The notes: generated from the sequence alone by a model not told the origin. 64,000 bases of DNA from Corynebacterium sp. CNJ-954 (GCF_001942345.1 NZ_MKKI01000011.1:310001-374000); one strand, 5' to 3'; counted from the stretch's first letter, positions 21,025 through 31,103 are shown. Made by a program: numbers and translations.

Positions 21025-23739
21025 CTACCCTCGCTGCAGCTCCGCCATCGAGGTCACTGTCGCCCCGGGGACGCTGTCGAACCGTCCCGGATCACAGGTG
21101 AGGATGATGATCTGGTTCGTCCTCGCCAACTGTGACAGTACGACGTTCATCCGGTGGATCCGGGCGGTGTCGGAGAAACCGAGTGCGTCGTCGATGACGA
21201 CGGGGACTCCTTCACCGCGCCCGATGATGTCCGCGACCGCGAGCCTGGAGAGGATGGCGAGTTGCTCCCGCGCTCCGCCGGACAGTTGTGCAGCGTCAAG
21301 CGCGGTGGCGTCCAGCACCCGGCGCGAGATAGTGAGGTCCTCGTCGAACTCGATGCTCACGGCACGGCCGTACAGTGTCCTGGCCAGGCTTTCCACGGAG
21401 GCACGGTAAGGGGCTTCATAGCGACGCCGCGCGTCGTCCCGTGCTGCCTGGACGGCACGGTGAAGGGTCTCCGCCGCCTGCGCCTGCCGCCCGACCCGTT
21501 CCTCTGTCCGTTGTGCCCGCTGGAGTCGTGCGGCGGCCGCTTCAAGTCGTTCGGCCACACCACTGTGCTCACCCAAGGCACCGTTCGCCCTCGAGATCTC
21601 GTGACTGACCCGGTCGGCACGGTCACGTAACGTCGTCACCCGCGACTCGGCTCCCACCAGGAGCCCTTCAAGGGTGTCGAGGTCGCTGACGGAAGGATCG
21701 AGCTCGGCGGTCATCGCCTCCAGTTTTTCCGTCGCGTCCTCCAGCTCACGGTGCGACTGATCGACCTCTGTTCGCAGCTCATCGTCACTGACGTCCGCCC
21801 GCAGGCCCTCCAGTGCCGCCGTGAGATCCGCCACCCGCGCCGCCGCCCGTTTCTGTTCCTCGAGCCGACTGTTCAGAACGGCAGCGGCCCCGGTTCTGGC
21901 GAGGGTGTCCAGCTCCTCGCGGAGCCGATCGACCCGTCCTTCACACGCTTCAGTCTCCTGGAGCATCTCCTCCTTGTCTGCCTCCTCGGCGTGCGGTAGT
22001 TCAACCTCGTCGTCCGGGTCCTCGGCGTCGAGGGCCGCACGTGCCACAGACACCGCCTGTTCCGCCCGCCGGTGCTGCAGGTCGTGTTCCTCGATGTTCC
22101 GGTCGAGTTCCTCCAGTCCGAGCCCGCCGGTCGCCTGACTGACCTTGATCCTGAGTTCTGCGAGCTCGGCCTGGAGCTGACGGCGTGTCTCTGCTTTCCG
22201 GGTCACCGCCTCAACGGTGTCGACGCCCGCGTCGGCGAGCGCTGACTGCAGACGCTCCGCTGCGCTGTCGACGTCACCGCCGTCCTCCGGCCTCCCGACA
22301 CCCTGCGCCGGGGTGATCGTGAGCGAAAAGTCGCCGAACTGCAGTGTGTGCCGGGAGGTCACACGAAGCTGTTCCGTGGCCTCACCGAGTTCGTACTCGT
22401 CTCCGTCGACCGAGTACCGTGCACCCGACACACCGGTCAGCTCGATCAACGTGGCCGAGGCATCCCGGACGCTCTCTGCCCTGGTCAGATCGGCATCGGC
22501 GCGCCGCACCGTCTCGACCACCTCCGCAGTAACGGGGTTCTGGTCGATGAGTTCACGGGTGACGGTGATCTTCTCCGCAATGCCGCGGGCGTCCTCCTGC
22601 TTCGACCGGAGCGTCTGCAGCGTCTCCGCCACGGTGTCGCGGTGCTGGACCGTGTCAAGGTAGCGAATGAACGCCGTCGTGGTGCGCGCATGTCGTCGCT
22701 CACGTGTCAACGCCGTCCGCAGCTCAGCCTCCTGCTGCTGTGCGCCCTCTGCGGCCTCCGAGGCCGCAACAGCCTCTGCGGTGGCCTTGTCGTACAGGTC
22801 AACGGCATCGGTCAGCTCAGTGACACGGTCCCGACGTACCTGGAGGCGTTGTCCCGCCAGCTCCAGTCGCTGCTGTGCTCCGGTCACACCCGCGCGACAT
22901 TCATCCAGTCGGCGCTGTCGCTCCCGTCCCTTCTCCACGTTGACAGCCGCGGTTCTCGCCTCCTCCCTGGCGTGGGGCTCCTGCTGCGCAATGGTCTCTT
23001 TCTCCGCACGCAGACGCTCCAAGTCGATGATCAGCGTCTGCGCCTGGTCATACGCCTTTTCCGCTGCGGTGTGCTCCTCCAGCGCCGCCGTGTGCTCGTC
23101 CATCGCCGCTTTGTACTCTTTCGACGGTTTTCCACCCGGGGTGAAGTAGCGGGCCCTCTCCGTGGCGATCCTGTCCGCCAGGACTGCCGCTCCCCCGCCA
23201 TCGGCGGTATCGGCGACACCGACACCGTCGTTCTTCTCAGCCCCCTCCGCCGTGTCTCTGTTCAGCGCCCTCTCCAGCGGTCCGAGGCCGGCAGCGGCGA
23301 GTTGGTCGAGACTCGCCCCCTGTTCCACCGTCAGCGCGTCGAGCAGGTCGGTGTCGACTTCCCCCCGCATGATCTCGGCGAACCGGTCCGACGCTTCCCT
23401 TCCGGTCAGGCTTTCCGCCCTGGGTGCTGTGACCCGCAGTTCACAACGTCCGCTTCCTTTGTTGAAGGCCTTGGTCAACTGTAGTTGAGTGTCCCCGACC
23501 ACGAGCTCGGCAGAGATGGTGGTCGGCTCGTCGACGCTGACGTCTTTCAATGCCTTGACGTCCCGCCTCCGGGAACTTGTCGGGGTGTCGTCGAGCAGGA
23601 GACGGACCGCACGGAGCAGCGTCGATTTCCCAGCCTCATTGGGTCCGTGCACGACCAGCACGCCGCTTTCGGGAAACTCGAGATGGGCATGGCTGACACC
23701 TGCCACGTGGGACAGGGTGAGTGACCTGAAGTTCAGCAT
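21025..23739 (-). CDS. SbcC/Rad50-like AAA ATPase without zinc hook
   Basis: SMC-type ATPase expected to act with the phosphoesterase encoded just upstream. 904 residues starting MLNFRSLTLSHVAG. Walker A is GPNEAGKS (32-39); a long heptad-rich coiled coil occupies about 190-790; the ABC signature LSGGAREQL is at about 819 and Walker B VPVVIDDALGF at about 845. The coiled coil has no CxxC zinc hook; the few cysteines are isolated. That places it nearer the YhaN-type family than classic SbcC/Rad50. It is the last of four genes with gaps or overlaps of 11 bases or less. The target DNA end and the trigger are not known. Confidence 0.85.
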   Translation of the reverse strand: MLNFRSLTLSHVAGVSHAHLEFPESGVLVVHGPNEAGKSTLLRAVRLLLDDTPTSSRRRDVKALKDVSVDEPTTISAELVVGDTQLQLTKAFNKGSGRCELRVTAPRAESLTGREASDRFAEIMRGEVDTDLLDALTVEQGASLDQLAAAGLGPLERALNRDTAEGAEKNDGVGVADTADGGGAAVLADRIATERARYFTPGGKPSKEYKAAMDEHTAALEEHTAAEKAYDQAQTLIIDLERLRAEKETIAQQEPHAREEARTAAVNVEKGRERQRRLDECRAGVTGAQQRLELAGQRLQVRRDRVTELTDAVDLYDKATAEAVAASEAAEGAQQQEAELRTALTRERRHARTTTAFIRYLDTVQHRDTVAETLQTLRSKQEDARGIAEKITVTRELIDQNPVTAEVVETVRRADADLTRAESVRDASATLIELTGVSGARYSVDGDEYELGEATEQLRVTSRHTLQFGDFSLTITPAQGVGRPEDGGDVDSAAERLQSALADAGVDTVEAVTRKAETRRQLQAELAELRIKVSQATGGLGLEELDRNIEEHDLQHRRAEQAVSVARAALDAEDPDDEVELPHAEEADKEEMLQETEACEGRVDRLREELDTLARTGAAAVLNSRLEEQKRAAARVADLTAALEGLRADVSDDELRTEVDQSHRELEDATEKLEAMTAELDPSVSDLDTLEGLLVGAESRVTTLRDRADRVSHEISRANGALGEHSGVAERLEAAAARLQRAQRTEERVGRQAQAAETLHRAVQAARDDARRRYEAPYRASVESLARTLYGRAVSIEFDEDLTISRRVLDATALDAAQLSGGAREQLAILSRLAVADIIGRGEGVPVVIDDALGFSDTARIHRMNVVLSQLARTNQIIILTCDPGRFDSVPGATVTSMAELQRG

Positions 23740-23746
23740 GTTCGTC

Positions 23747-25006
23747 CTAGTTCCCCTTCTGTGCGCTGAGCCGGTACAAGAGGCGCAATGCGTCGCGGGC
23801 ATCGGCGTCATCGTGGGAGGCACGTTCGGCGAGTCCCCGGGCCGCCGCACCCACCACTCCTGGCCAGTCGGCGTCCGCCAGTTCGTCGTCCCCGGGAACC
23901 ACGTGGAGATCCATCAACCGACGACGAGGATACAGCGCTGCGAAAGCCGGGGCGATGCGGTCAAGTTCCTCGTCAAGCACCGCCGCCGTAGCCAGATCAA
24001 CTGATCCGGCCAAGGCGTACTTCACGACCGTCGTGCGTTTGTCCCGGATATCCTCGAGCCTGTTGATCCACTCGGCCACGTCCTCACTGCTGTTGATCTG
24101 TGCGGCGAGCGCTAGAAAACTCCAGCGACCTGTCTTGACCTCCTCGACACTGACCTGCGAGGCCCGACCTGCACCATCCCCGCCGGTAGGCAGGACGTCG
24201 ACAACCAGGGCGTATCCTGATCTCGCTTCGCCGCCGCCTCCTTCTTCCCGGAAGTCGGTCACCTCAGGGCTCCCGGAGTACCAGACGGTCCCGTCAGGGT
24301 GGAGGGACGTGACGGAGTGGGTGTCCCCCAGGGCCAGCATGTCGATGACACCCTCGCGACAGGCCCTGGCCGCTGCATCAACGTCGATGACGGCGGGATC
24401 CTCCCCGGACGACCGTGACTCGGTGGCACCGTGGCCGACGAGAATCTTCACGTTCCGACCACCCGCATGCTCCGGGTGGTCCGGTCCTCCGGCTCCCGCC
24501 TCTCGGGCGAGAACGGAGGCCACCGGATCGGTGCTCATGTACTTCGACAGCAACGGCGCCCCGATGATCTCCGCGGCCGGAGAGCTGTCAGCACGCCCCG
24601 GGACAGGTCGCGGTCGGTTGTCATTGAGGACCTGGACCGCCGGTGCGAGCCCGTCAAACTCCTTCGACCGGTAGACACTGGCCGCGTCGTACGGATCATG
24701 ATTTCCCGGGAGGAGAAACACCGGTACCGGACTCCGGCGGAGGACGTCCACAGTGCGCCGCCAGGTCACCGGGTCAACAAGGTTGTCGTCGAAGACGTCA
24801 CCCGCCACGACGACAGCTGCGCACTGACGCGTTTCCGCGATGGCCAACAGTCTCTCCACCGCTGCTAGACGCGCCTCACGGTAGCGGGGCCCCGCCTCTT
24901 CCCCGAGAAACCAACGGTCCATACCCAACTGCCAGTCCGACGTATGGAGGAACCGGAAGACACCAGGATCAGGCGTCGTCGGCAGTTGCCGCAAAGAATC
25001 AGTCAT
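23747..25006 (-). CDS. SbcD/Mre11-like metallophosphoesterase
   Basis: Predicted DNA nuclease of the calcineurin-like fold. 419 residues from the ATG giving MTDSLRQLP. Metal-binding motifs in order: HTSDWQLG (D24, with Q26 where SbcD and Mre11 have the first histidine ligand), VAGDVFDD (D70), PGNHDPYD (N102/H103), LVGHGATES (H192) and ALGDTHS (H230). All but one motif-I ligand are therefore present. Its stop lies seven bases before the SbcC-like gene, the usual nuclease-ATPase pairing, and its start overlaps the SWIM gene by eight bases. Confidence 0.87.
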   Translation of the reverse strand: MTDSLRQLPTTPDPGVFRFLHTSDWQLGMDRWFLGEEAGPRYREARLAAVERLLAIAETRQCAAVVVAGDVFDDNLVDPVTWRRTVDVLRRSPVPVFLLPGNHDPYDAASVYRSKEFDGLAPAVQVLNDNRPRPVPGRADSSPAAEIIGAPLLSKYMSTDPVASVLAREAGAGGPDHPEHAGGRNVKILVGHGATESRSSGEDPAVIDVDAAARACREGVIDMLALGDTHSVTSLHPDGTVWYSGSPEVTDFREEGGGGEARSGYALVVDVLPTGGDGAGRASQVSVEEVKTGRWSFLALAAQINSSEDVAEWINRLEDIRDKRTTVVKYALAGSVDLATAAVLDEELDRIAPAFAALYPRRRLMDLHVVPGDDELADADWPGVVGAAARGLAERASHDDADARDALRLLYRLSAQKGN

Positions 25007-26072
25007 GGTGACCACTACTATCATCCGGCCCGGACAGCCACGGTTCGCGTTCGAACACCTGCCCACCCCCGTCGTTCTCACCGGAGGGACTGTCGAGCAC
25101 AGTCAACGCTTCGAAGCACCTCGTCAGGGTGTCGAGGACCCGGAGCTGGTCGGCATTGTTCCAGCTGAACTTGCGAAGCGCCGCGTCCCGGGCAGTCGTG
25201 TCACCGAGTTCCAGTCCGAACTCGACCTCGAGTGGCTCCCACACGGGAATATCCACAGGCGTCCCCCAGAACTCCGCCGGCGAGTACATGGCTTCCTGGT
25301 CATCGCCGGCTCCGCCGGCCTCACCCTGGATGTCAGTCGGGGTACCGGCGTTTTCCTCCCCGCCGTCAACGGTCTCGAGGAGCCGGTCCATGTCGATACC
25401 ACGCCACGCCAGGAATGCGGAAGGATCGGCGGTGAACTCTGCGGCGAGTGCATAGGCGACACATACCCGGTGTTTGCAGAATGTCGCATGGTCCGGGCAG
25501 GAACAGTACGAATCGACGTAGTGTTCAACACCGAACAGGACGGTGGCTATCGATGACTGGGGGCGTCGCCCTGCCAGCAGGTTACGGACGCTCTCCGGGT
25601 GGTCACCGCATTCCCCGACGACGAAGTCGATCTGGCGACGTGTCAGCGGGCGCCACCGGATCTGCACCTCGAACGGTTCGAGTTGGGTGCCGCTGACGAG
25701 ACCGTCGACCTGCCCGAGTTCGTAGTCGATACGGAGGACATTCCCACCACGGAAGTACGTGCGCCCACGTGAGAGTCGAGCCGAATCCGCCAGCGCAGTG
25801 GCCGTCCGCATCACTTGTCCGGCCGACCAACTTTCCGACGATGAGGATTGTTCCTCCCTCTCCGCGACCGACTTCTGCGGCTTCTCCGGCCCACGCGCCC
25901 CCGACGGGGTCGGCACAGTCGACCCGGGCGACGAAGGCGTTCTCCGCCTCGTCACAGACCTGTCGCGGGGCCGGGTGAAGTCAGCGGACACAACGTTGTC
26001 ACCCCATTCGGGCTGCGGTATGCCGACGCGTTTCCGGTCTGTGCCCCGGCGTCGACGCCTGTCATCGACCAT
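24999..26072 (-). CDS. SWIM zinc-finger protein
   Basis: 357-residue protein with a basic N-terminus and one SWIM motif of the CxCx(n)CxH type: SYCSCPDHATFCKHRVCVAYAL at about residues 183-204 (two adjoining parts). SWIM fingers bind DNA or protein and are regularly found beside, or fused to, SNF2 helicases in bacteria. It overlaps the SNF2 stop by 11 bases and the phosphoesterase start by eight, so it is surely co-expressed. The rest of the protein has no motif I recognise. Likely a specificity or adaptor subunit, by inference. Confidence 0.85.
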   Translation of the reverse strand: MVDDRRRRRGTDRKRVGIPQPEWGDNVVSADFTRPRDRSVTRRRTPSSPGSTVPTPSGARGPEKPQKSVAEREEQSSSSESWSAGQVMRTATALADSARLSRGRTYFRGGNVLRIDYELGQVDGLVSGTQLEPFEVQIRWRPLTRRQIDFVVGECGDHPESVRNLLAGRRPQSSIATVLFGVEHYVDSYCSCPDHATFCKHRVCVAYALAAEFTADPSAFLAWRGIDMDRLLETVDGGEENAGTPTDIQGEAGGAGDDQEAMYSPAEFWGTPVDIPVWEPLEVEFGLELGDTTARDAALRKFSWNNADQLRVLDTLTRCFEALTVLDSPSGENDGGGQVFEREPWLSGPDDSSGHHD

Positions 26073-29000
26073 CGTCGTCCCCCGTCCTTCCTGCGTGGTT
26101 TGTCACCGGTCTCGCTCTGTCGCTTCCGGCGGTCTCTCTGGCGACAGACGAGCGGTTGAGCTGCCAGAGTTCGGCCAGATCCTGATCATTGAGGCTCGCG
26201 ATCCACCCTTCACCGCTGGTGACTATGTCACCGGCCAGCTCCCGCTTCGAACTGAGAATGTCATTGATCCGTTCGTCCAGCGTACCGGTGGTCACCAGCT
26301 TGTGGACGGTCACATCTCTACCCTGCCCGATGCGGTACGCACGGTCGGTGGCCTGATCCTCGATGGCCGGATTCCACCACCGGTCGATGTGGACGACCAC
26401 ACTGGCACGGGTGAGAGTGATCCCGGTACCTCCTGCACGCGTCGACAGAATCATGACCTTGGGGCCACCGTCGGACTGGAAGTCGTCGACCATGGCTGAC
26501 CGCGCTGATCTGCTGAGCCCTCCGTGAAGGACGGGAACACCCTCGTCGAGCGCCCCGAAGTGCCGTCTGAGTTCGGGTACGAGCATCTCCCCGAACGACG
26601 GGAACTGGGTGAAGACCAGCACCTTACGGTCGCGTGCCAGGGCGTCTTCGATGATCTCGAACAACCGCTCGACCTTCTTCGAGCGGTGTCGGCCGTTCTT
26701 CAGGAGTCCTGACCCGTCCCCCGAGAAATGGGCCGGATGGTTACAGATCTGTTTGATCCGCACCAGGGCTCCGAGGATGATGCCGCTGCGGCCCTTACCT
26801 TCAGCTTCTGCGATCCGCTGTTCGAGACTCTTCGTGTAAGCCTCGTACAGTGCTGCCTGCTCCTCCGTCAACCGCACGGTGTCGACCACTTCCCGCTTCT
26901 CGGGAAGGTTCAGCCCCATGGATTCGTCATTCTTGACCCGTCGGAGAATGAACGGCTCAACCAGCCGACGAAGCCGATCCAGAGAATCGCCGTCCTCGTA
27001 CCTCTCAATCGGGATGGCCAGACGGTTCTGGAATGCGTGGGCACTCCCGAGTATTCCGGGGTTGCAGAAGTCGAGGATCGAATGCAGTTCCGCAAGCCGG
27101 TTCTCTACCGGAGTCCCCGTCAACGCCAGGTGATGGCCCGCTCTGATCGCCCGGACCGCCCTGCTCTGGGCGGTGCCGGGATTCTTGATGTTCTGCGCCT
27201 CGTCGACGACGACCCTCCCCCAGACGAGTCCGGAGTATCTGTCCGGGTTGCGGCTCACCGTCCCGTAAGTCGTCAGCACGATGTCGGATGACTGCGCTTT
27301 CTCCACGAACCCGGTACCGGCCACCTTCTTCGCACCGTGGTCAACGAGCACGGTCAGGGTGGGAACGTGTCGGCGCACCTCACTCTGCCACGTATCCAGG
27401 ACAGACGTCGGGGCGACGACCAGTGTCGGCCCGTCACAGTCACCGGCCTCCCGCTCCCAGGCAAGGAGACTGAGGACCTGGAGGGTCTTGCCGAGACCCA
27501 TGTCGTCGGCGAGGATCGCCCCGATCCGGTGCCGGTACATCCACACCAACCAGTTCAGTCCCCGACGCTGGTGGTCACGGAGCGGGGTCCGGACAGCCGA
27601 AGGCACCTCGATGATCTCCGGCGGCGCAATTGTCGGACGCTGATCCTCCTCTCCCGGCGCAGGGAAGAACGAACGGACCATCCGTGCCAACCATCCATCG
27701 GCGTCGACAGTGATGTCCCCGGCCTGAGCCTCCGGAGCCCCGTCGGCGACAGACGTCAACTGCGCATCGACAAGGTCAGCGAGAGTGAGTTGCGCTGTGC
27801 CCCCGTCATCCCCGGTCTCCGTCTCCGCATCACGGAGCTTCGCGAAGTAGCTGCGTGCCACACCGAGCGAATGCGTATCAAGGCGGACATAACGTCCCTG
27901 AATCTCGACAAGTGACGATGCCGTGGTCATCAACGTCGACATCTCCGACGCACTGAGTTGTTCTCCGTCAACCGACACCGACCAGTCGAACGACAGGACC
28001 TGTTCCAAGCCCATCTTCCCCGAGCCCGGCCCTTGGCCGACCGGAGTGACCTTCACCCGTACCTCCGGCCGCACCACCGACCATGCACGGGGCACGAGGA
28101 CCTCCGTACCACCTGCAGTCAGCGCCTTCGCACCGTCCGCGAGAAGTCTCTCGACCTGGTCGGTGGACAAGGCAAGGTAGACCACCCGGTCCTTCTCGGG
28201 ACGTCCCGTCAGGGACGACGCCGGCGGGAACCACACTTTAGTCCGGAGCCATGCCTCCACGGCCACGGAGAACTGCCTGAGCTCGGGCCAGGCACGGTAG
28301 GCCTGGTCCAGTCCTTCGCGCAGCGAGCGCCTCAGCGACTCCGTGGCTTCTGCGGCAGGGATCGGCTCGGCAGGTCCGTCGTCCACGGACATCCTGATCT
28401 CAAGACGCCACCGCGGTTCAGCGTGGTCGAGCTTTCCCTCGTCCGGCCGACCAGACACCGTCCCTGCGAGAGAATCAGGTTCCTCCAGCGAGAGCACCAT
28501 CCTGGTCGATGCCTGCCGCGCCGAGGCACGCCAGGTATTGAGGGCTTCTGCCGTCACAGGATTCGCGCGCGAATCCGCCTCTCCGGTGAACAGCGACGAA
28601 ATGAAGTGATTCTCCGGCACGCCGCCGACCAGGTCGACCCGGTCTTGAAGTAACTGGACGCACATCCAGTGCACCAGTTCGTCCGCAGCACGCAGCAGCA
28701 CATCCGGCCCGCCGTTGAGGGTGAGCACCGCAGGAGCGGACGCCTGGAACTCGCGAAGCGCACGGTTATGCCCTCCGCTGGTGGACAGACACCAGGTGGG
28801 ATACCACTGGCCGTCAGTGAACTGCATCTTCATCATCACGCGCCCGGCGTGGACCGCGTCGAGAAGAAAATCATAGAGACGAACAAGCCACATCGTCTCA
28901 GGGCTCAGACCGTCGACTGCCGCGTCGACGGCCTCCCCGGACGGGGTGCCAACGCCAGTTGCCGCCCTACGGTAACGGGACAACCTGCCGAGAACGACCA

Positions 29001-29250
29001 ATGCCTGGTCAGGCGTGTACGCCTGCGTCGGCAATGCCAGCGACAGAATATGTCCCTTCGGGGTCGCCACACGGATGTCGCCACGACGACGCAAGGGGCG
29101 AGACAGCATCAGTGTGCGCAGAGGCCCGGGAAGGCCCCCATCCGGGATTTCGGAGGCGTCAACGACAGCCGTATGCCCTTCCGTCCGCTCCGCCCAGACA
29201 TGGAGGCCGCTGCCCGCCAGCCACAGCAGATGCACCTGATGCTCAGTCAC
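26062..29250 (-). CDS. SNF2-family DNA translocase/helicase (HelZ-like)
   Basis: ATP-driven double-strand DNA translocase. 1062 residues. The N-terminal half matches the SNF2-associated domain of bacterial homologues. The SNF2 ATPase follows: motif I LADDMGLGKT near 580, motif II DEAQ (VVVDEAQNIKNP) near 683, TGTPVENRL, then the helicase C domain with STRAGGTGITLTRA near 937 and the motif VI block ATDRAYRIGQGRDVTVHK. The GTG at 29250 gives VTEHQVHLLWLAGSGLHVW; earlier ATGs lie in the promoter region of the divergent gene. First gene of the four-gene operon. Confidence 0.88.
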   Translation of the reverse strand: MTEHQVHLLWLAGSGLHVWAERTEGHTAVVDASEIPDGGLPGPLRTLMLSRPLRRRGDIRVATPKGHILSLALPTQAYTPDQALVVLGRLSRYRRAATGVGTPSGEAVDAAVDGLSPETMWLVRLYDFLLDAVHAGRVMMKMQFTDGQWYPTWCLSTSGGHNRALREFQASAPAVLTLNGGPDVLLRAADELVHWMCVQLLQDRVDLVGGVPENHFISSLFTGEADSRANPVTAEALNTWRASARQASTRMVLSLEEPDSLAGTVSGRPDEGKLDHAEPRWRLEIRMSVDDGPAEPIPAAEATESLRRSLREGLDQAYRAWPELRQFSVAVEAWLRTKVWFPPASSLTGRPEKDRVVYLALSTDQVERLLADGAKALTAGGTEVLVPRAWSVVRPEVRVKVTPVGQGPGSGKMGLEQVLSFDWSVSVDGEQLSASEMSTLMTTASSLVEIQGRYVRLDTHSLGVARSYFAKLRDAETETGDDGGTAQLTLADLVDAQLTSVADGAPEAQAGDITVDADGWLARMVRSFFPAPGEEDQRPTIAPPEIIEVPSAVRTPLRDHQRRGLNWLVWMYRHRIGAILADDMGLGKTLQVLSLLAWEREAGDCDGPTLVVAPTSVLDTWQSEVRRHVPTLTVLVDHGAKKVAGTGFVEKAQSSDIVLTTYGTVSRNPDRYSGLVWGRVVVDEAQNIKNPGTAQSRAVRAIRAGHHLALTGTPVENRLAELHSILDFCNPGILGSAHAFQNRLAIPIERYEDGDSLDRLRRLVEPFILRRVKNDESMGLNLPEKREVVDTVRLTEEQAALYEAYTKSLEQRIAEAEGKGRSGIILGALVRIKQICNHPAHFSGDGSGLLKNGRHRSKKVERLFEIIEDALARDRKVLVFTQFPSFGEMLVPELRRHFGALDEGVPVLHGGLSRSARSAMVDDFQSDGGPKVMILSTRAGGTGITLTRASVVVHIDRWWNPAIEDQATDRAYRIGQGRDVTVHKLVTTGTLDERINDILSSKRELAGDIVTSGEGWIASLNDQDLAELWQLNRSSVARETAGSDRARPVTNHAGRTGDDDGR

Positions 29251-29369
29251 TCCCCTTGTGTACCACGCGGCACGGACACCGAACGACACCGATCGCCCCT
29301 CCCGCTTACCGTCACCATAGAGATAATTAATAGTTCCCATAGTTGGTGGGTTCTGCACACTTTCTGGTC

Positions 29370-29375
29370 TATGCT
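29370..29375 (+). promoter_or_regulatory. Possible -10 of the ProP-like gene
   Basis: TATGCT lies 28 bases before the ATG at 29404 in the AT-rich divergent gap. AGGA lies before the start. A matching -35 at normal spacing is not evident. Confidence 0.3.
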
Positions 29376-29403
29376 CAGACGTCCGCATACCGAAGGATGT
29401 GAA

Positions 29404-30884
29404 ATGATGACCGAGACGACGGCACAGGGTGGCCGCCTGACGGAGGCCGACATACATGTGGTCGACCAGGACGAAATGAAGAAAGCGCTCCGCGCGACGC
29501 TCCTGGGAAACTTCATGGAATGGTTCGACATCGGCGTATTCGCCTATGTGATGACCTACATCACGCTCAACTTCTTTCCACTCCCCGACCCGTGGGGTGG
29601 GCTGGCGAGCTTCGCCACGCTCGCCGTCACCTTCCTAGTCCGCCCGCTGGGTGGGCTGATTCTCGGCCCACTGGGAGACAGGATCGGGCGACGCAAGATC
29701 CTCGCGTTCACCATCGTGATGATGTCCCTGGGCACCGCCCTTATCGGCGTACTACCGACCTACGCCCAGATCGGCGTCGCGGCACCGGTGCTGCTGGTCC
29801 TGTTGAAGTTCGTGCAGGGGTTCTCCACCGGCGGCGAGTATGCCGGCGCAGCGACCTTCATCGCCGAGTACTCCTCGGACCGTCGCCGTGGCTTCTGGGG
29901 TTCCTTCCTGGACCTGGGCTCCTATCTGGCTTTGCCGCAGCTGCATTACTGGTGACCGTCATCGAGATCTTCACCGATGACGGCCAGATGGAGAGCTGGG
30001 GCTGGCGCATCCCGTTCCTGCTGGCACTGCCGCTGGGCCTGGTCGGGGTGTACATGCGTTCACGGATCAAGGAGTCCCACACGTTCGAAGCATCGCAGGA
30101 TTCGTCCCAGCGGCAGGCCGACGCCGCGATCGCGGCCGGCGCCCCCGCGCCGAGCCAGGGAATGCTCGCCCAGATCCGCTACCTGCTCCGACGCTTCTGG
30201 CCGCAGATGCTGATCGGTGCCGCGCTGGTCATGTGCGCACAGGTGGTGGGCTACGCGCTGACCACCTACATGCCGACCTACCTGACCGAGTCCCTGGGGT
30301 ACGACACCCTCCACGGCAATGCCCTGCTGGTGCCCGTTCTCCTCATCGTCTCCCTCTGTCTGCCGCTGTTCGGGATGATCTCCGACCGTATCGGGAGACG
30401 CCCGGTCATGTTGACAGGATGCGCACTCGGCCTGGTCTTAGCCGTCCCAGCATTCCTGTTGATGATGATGGGGCATGTCTGGTCCACTCTGGCTGGCCTG
30501 ATGATTGTCGGAGTCATCATGATGTTCCAGGTCTCAATCCAGGCGTCCGCCTTGCCGTCCCTGTTTCCCACCGAGAGTCGTTACACGGCGATGGGGCTCA
30601 TGTTCAACATCGCCGTCGCCCTCTTCGGCGGGACAACCGGTTTCGTCATCAGTGCGATCCAGTCGGCGATCGGCTCCGATCTGGCAGGCGCGTACTACAT
30701 CATGTTCGCCTGTCTCATCGGCGGCATCGGTGTCTACTGCATGAAGGAAAGCGCAGGACGCAACCTTCTGGGGTCAATGCCCACCGTGGACCATGAGAAT
30801 GAGGTCCACGACGTTCTCGAAACCCTGGACGCCAACGACAAATATGATCTCGACACCATGCCGGTTCCCGACAGCTCCCGCTGA
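29404..30884 (+). pseudogene. ProP-type metabolite:H+ symporter, single-base frameshift
   Basis: Major-facilitator transporter of the metabolite:proton symporter group, whose members import proline, betaine, ectoine or organic acids. The two frames together give about 493 residues and a complete 12-helix pattern. The first frame runs from MMTETTAQGG through GDRIGRRKILAF (the loop 2-3 signature) to GFSTGGEYAGA, then goes off into ALPQLHYW and stops at 29955. The other frame continues GFAAAALLVTVIEIF and ends at 30884. Adding one G to the GG at 29938-29939 restores SYLGFAAAALLVTV. The substrate cannot be fixed; the PutP-like neighbour makes a compatible solute plausible. Confidence 0.88.
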
Positions 30885-30927
30885 CGGCACCCCTGGCGCC
30901 CTCGGGGTACCCAGGCACAACTGACAC

Positions 30928-30955
30928 GGTTCCCTCCGGAATCATTGGAGGAACC
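30928..30955 (+). repeat. Hairpin after the ProP-like gene
   Basis: GGTTCCCTCC and GGAGGAACC can pair with one bulged C around a nine-base loop, 43 bases after the stop codon. There is no T run, so it may be an RNA-stabilising hairpin or a weak terminator. Confidence 0.4.
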
Positions 30956-31103
30956 TGGCAGGAATATGGGCGTTGTTCGCCATTCGGCTGGTGTTCGGGC
31001 CGTGGACATGGAAACCTTGCAGTGTCGCCGTCTCTGTTTTCCGGAGACGGCCGTAACTGATTGTTGACCAAGCGACCACTACGACCCCCCAAGGAGGCCC
31101 ACG

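Noticed and set aside
22348..23484. 378-codon plus-strand frame opposite the SbcC-like gene
   Set aside because: Arises from codon bias of the ATPase coiled coil; no recognisable protein features.
28669..29403. Upstream extension of the ProP-like frame
   Set aside because: The in-frame region before 29404 is antisense to the SNF2 gene; the ribosome-binding site and family N-terminus support 29404.
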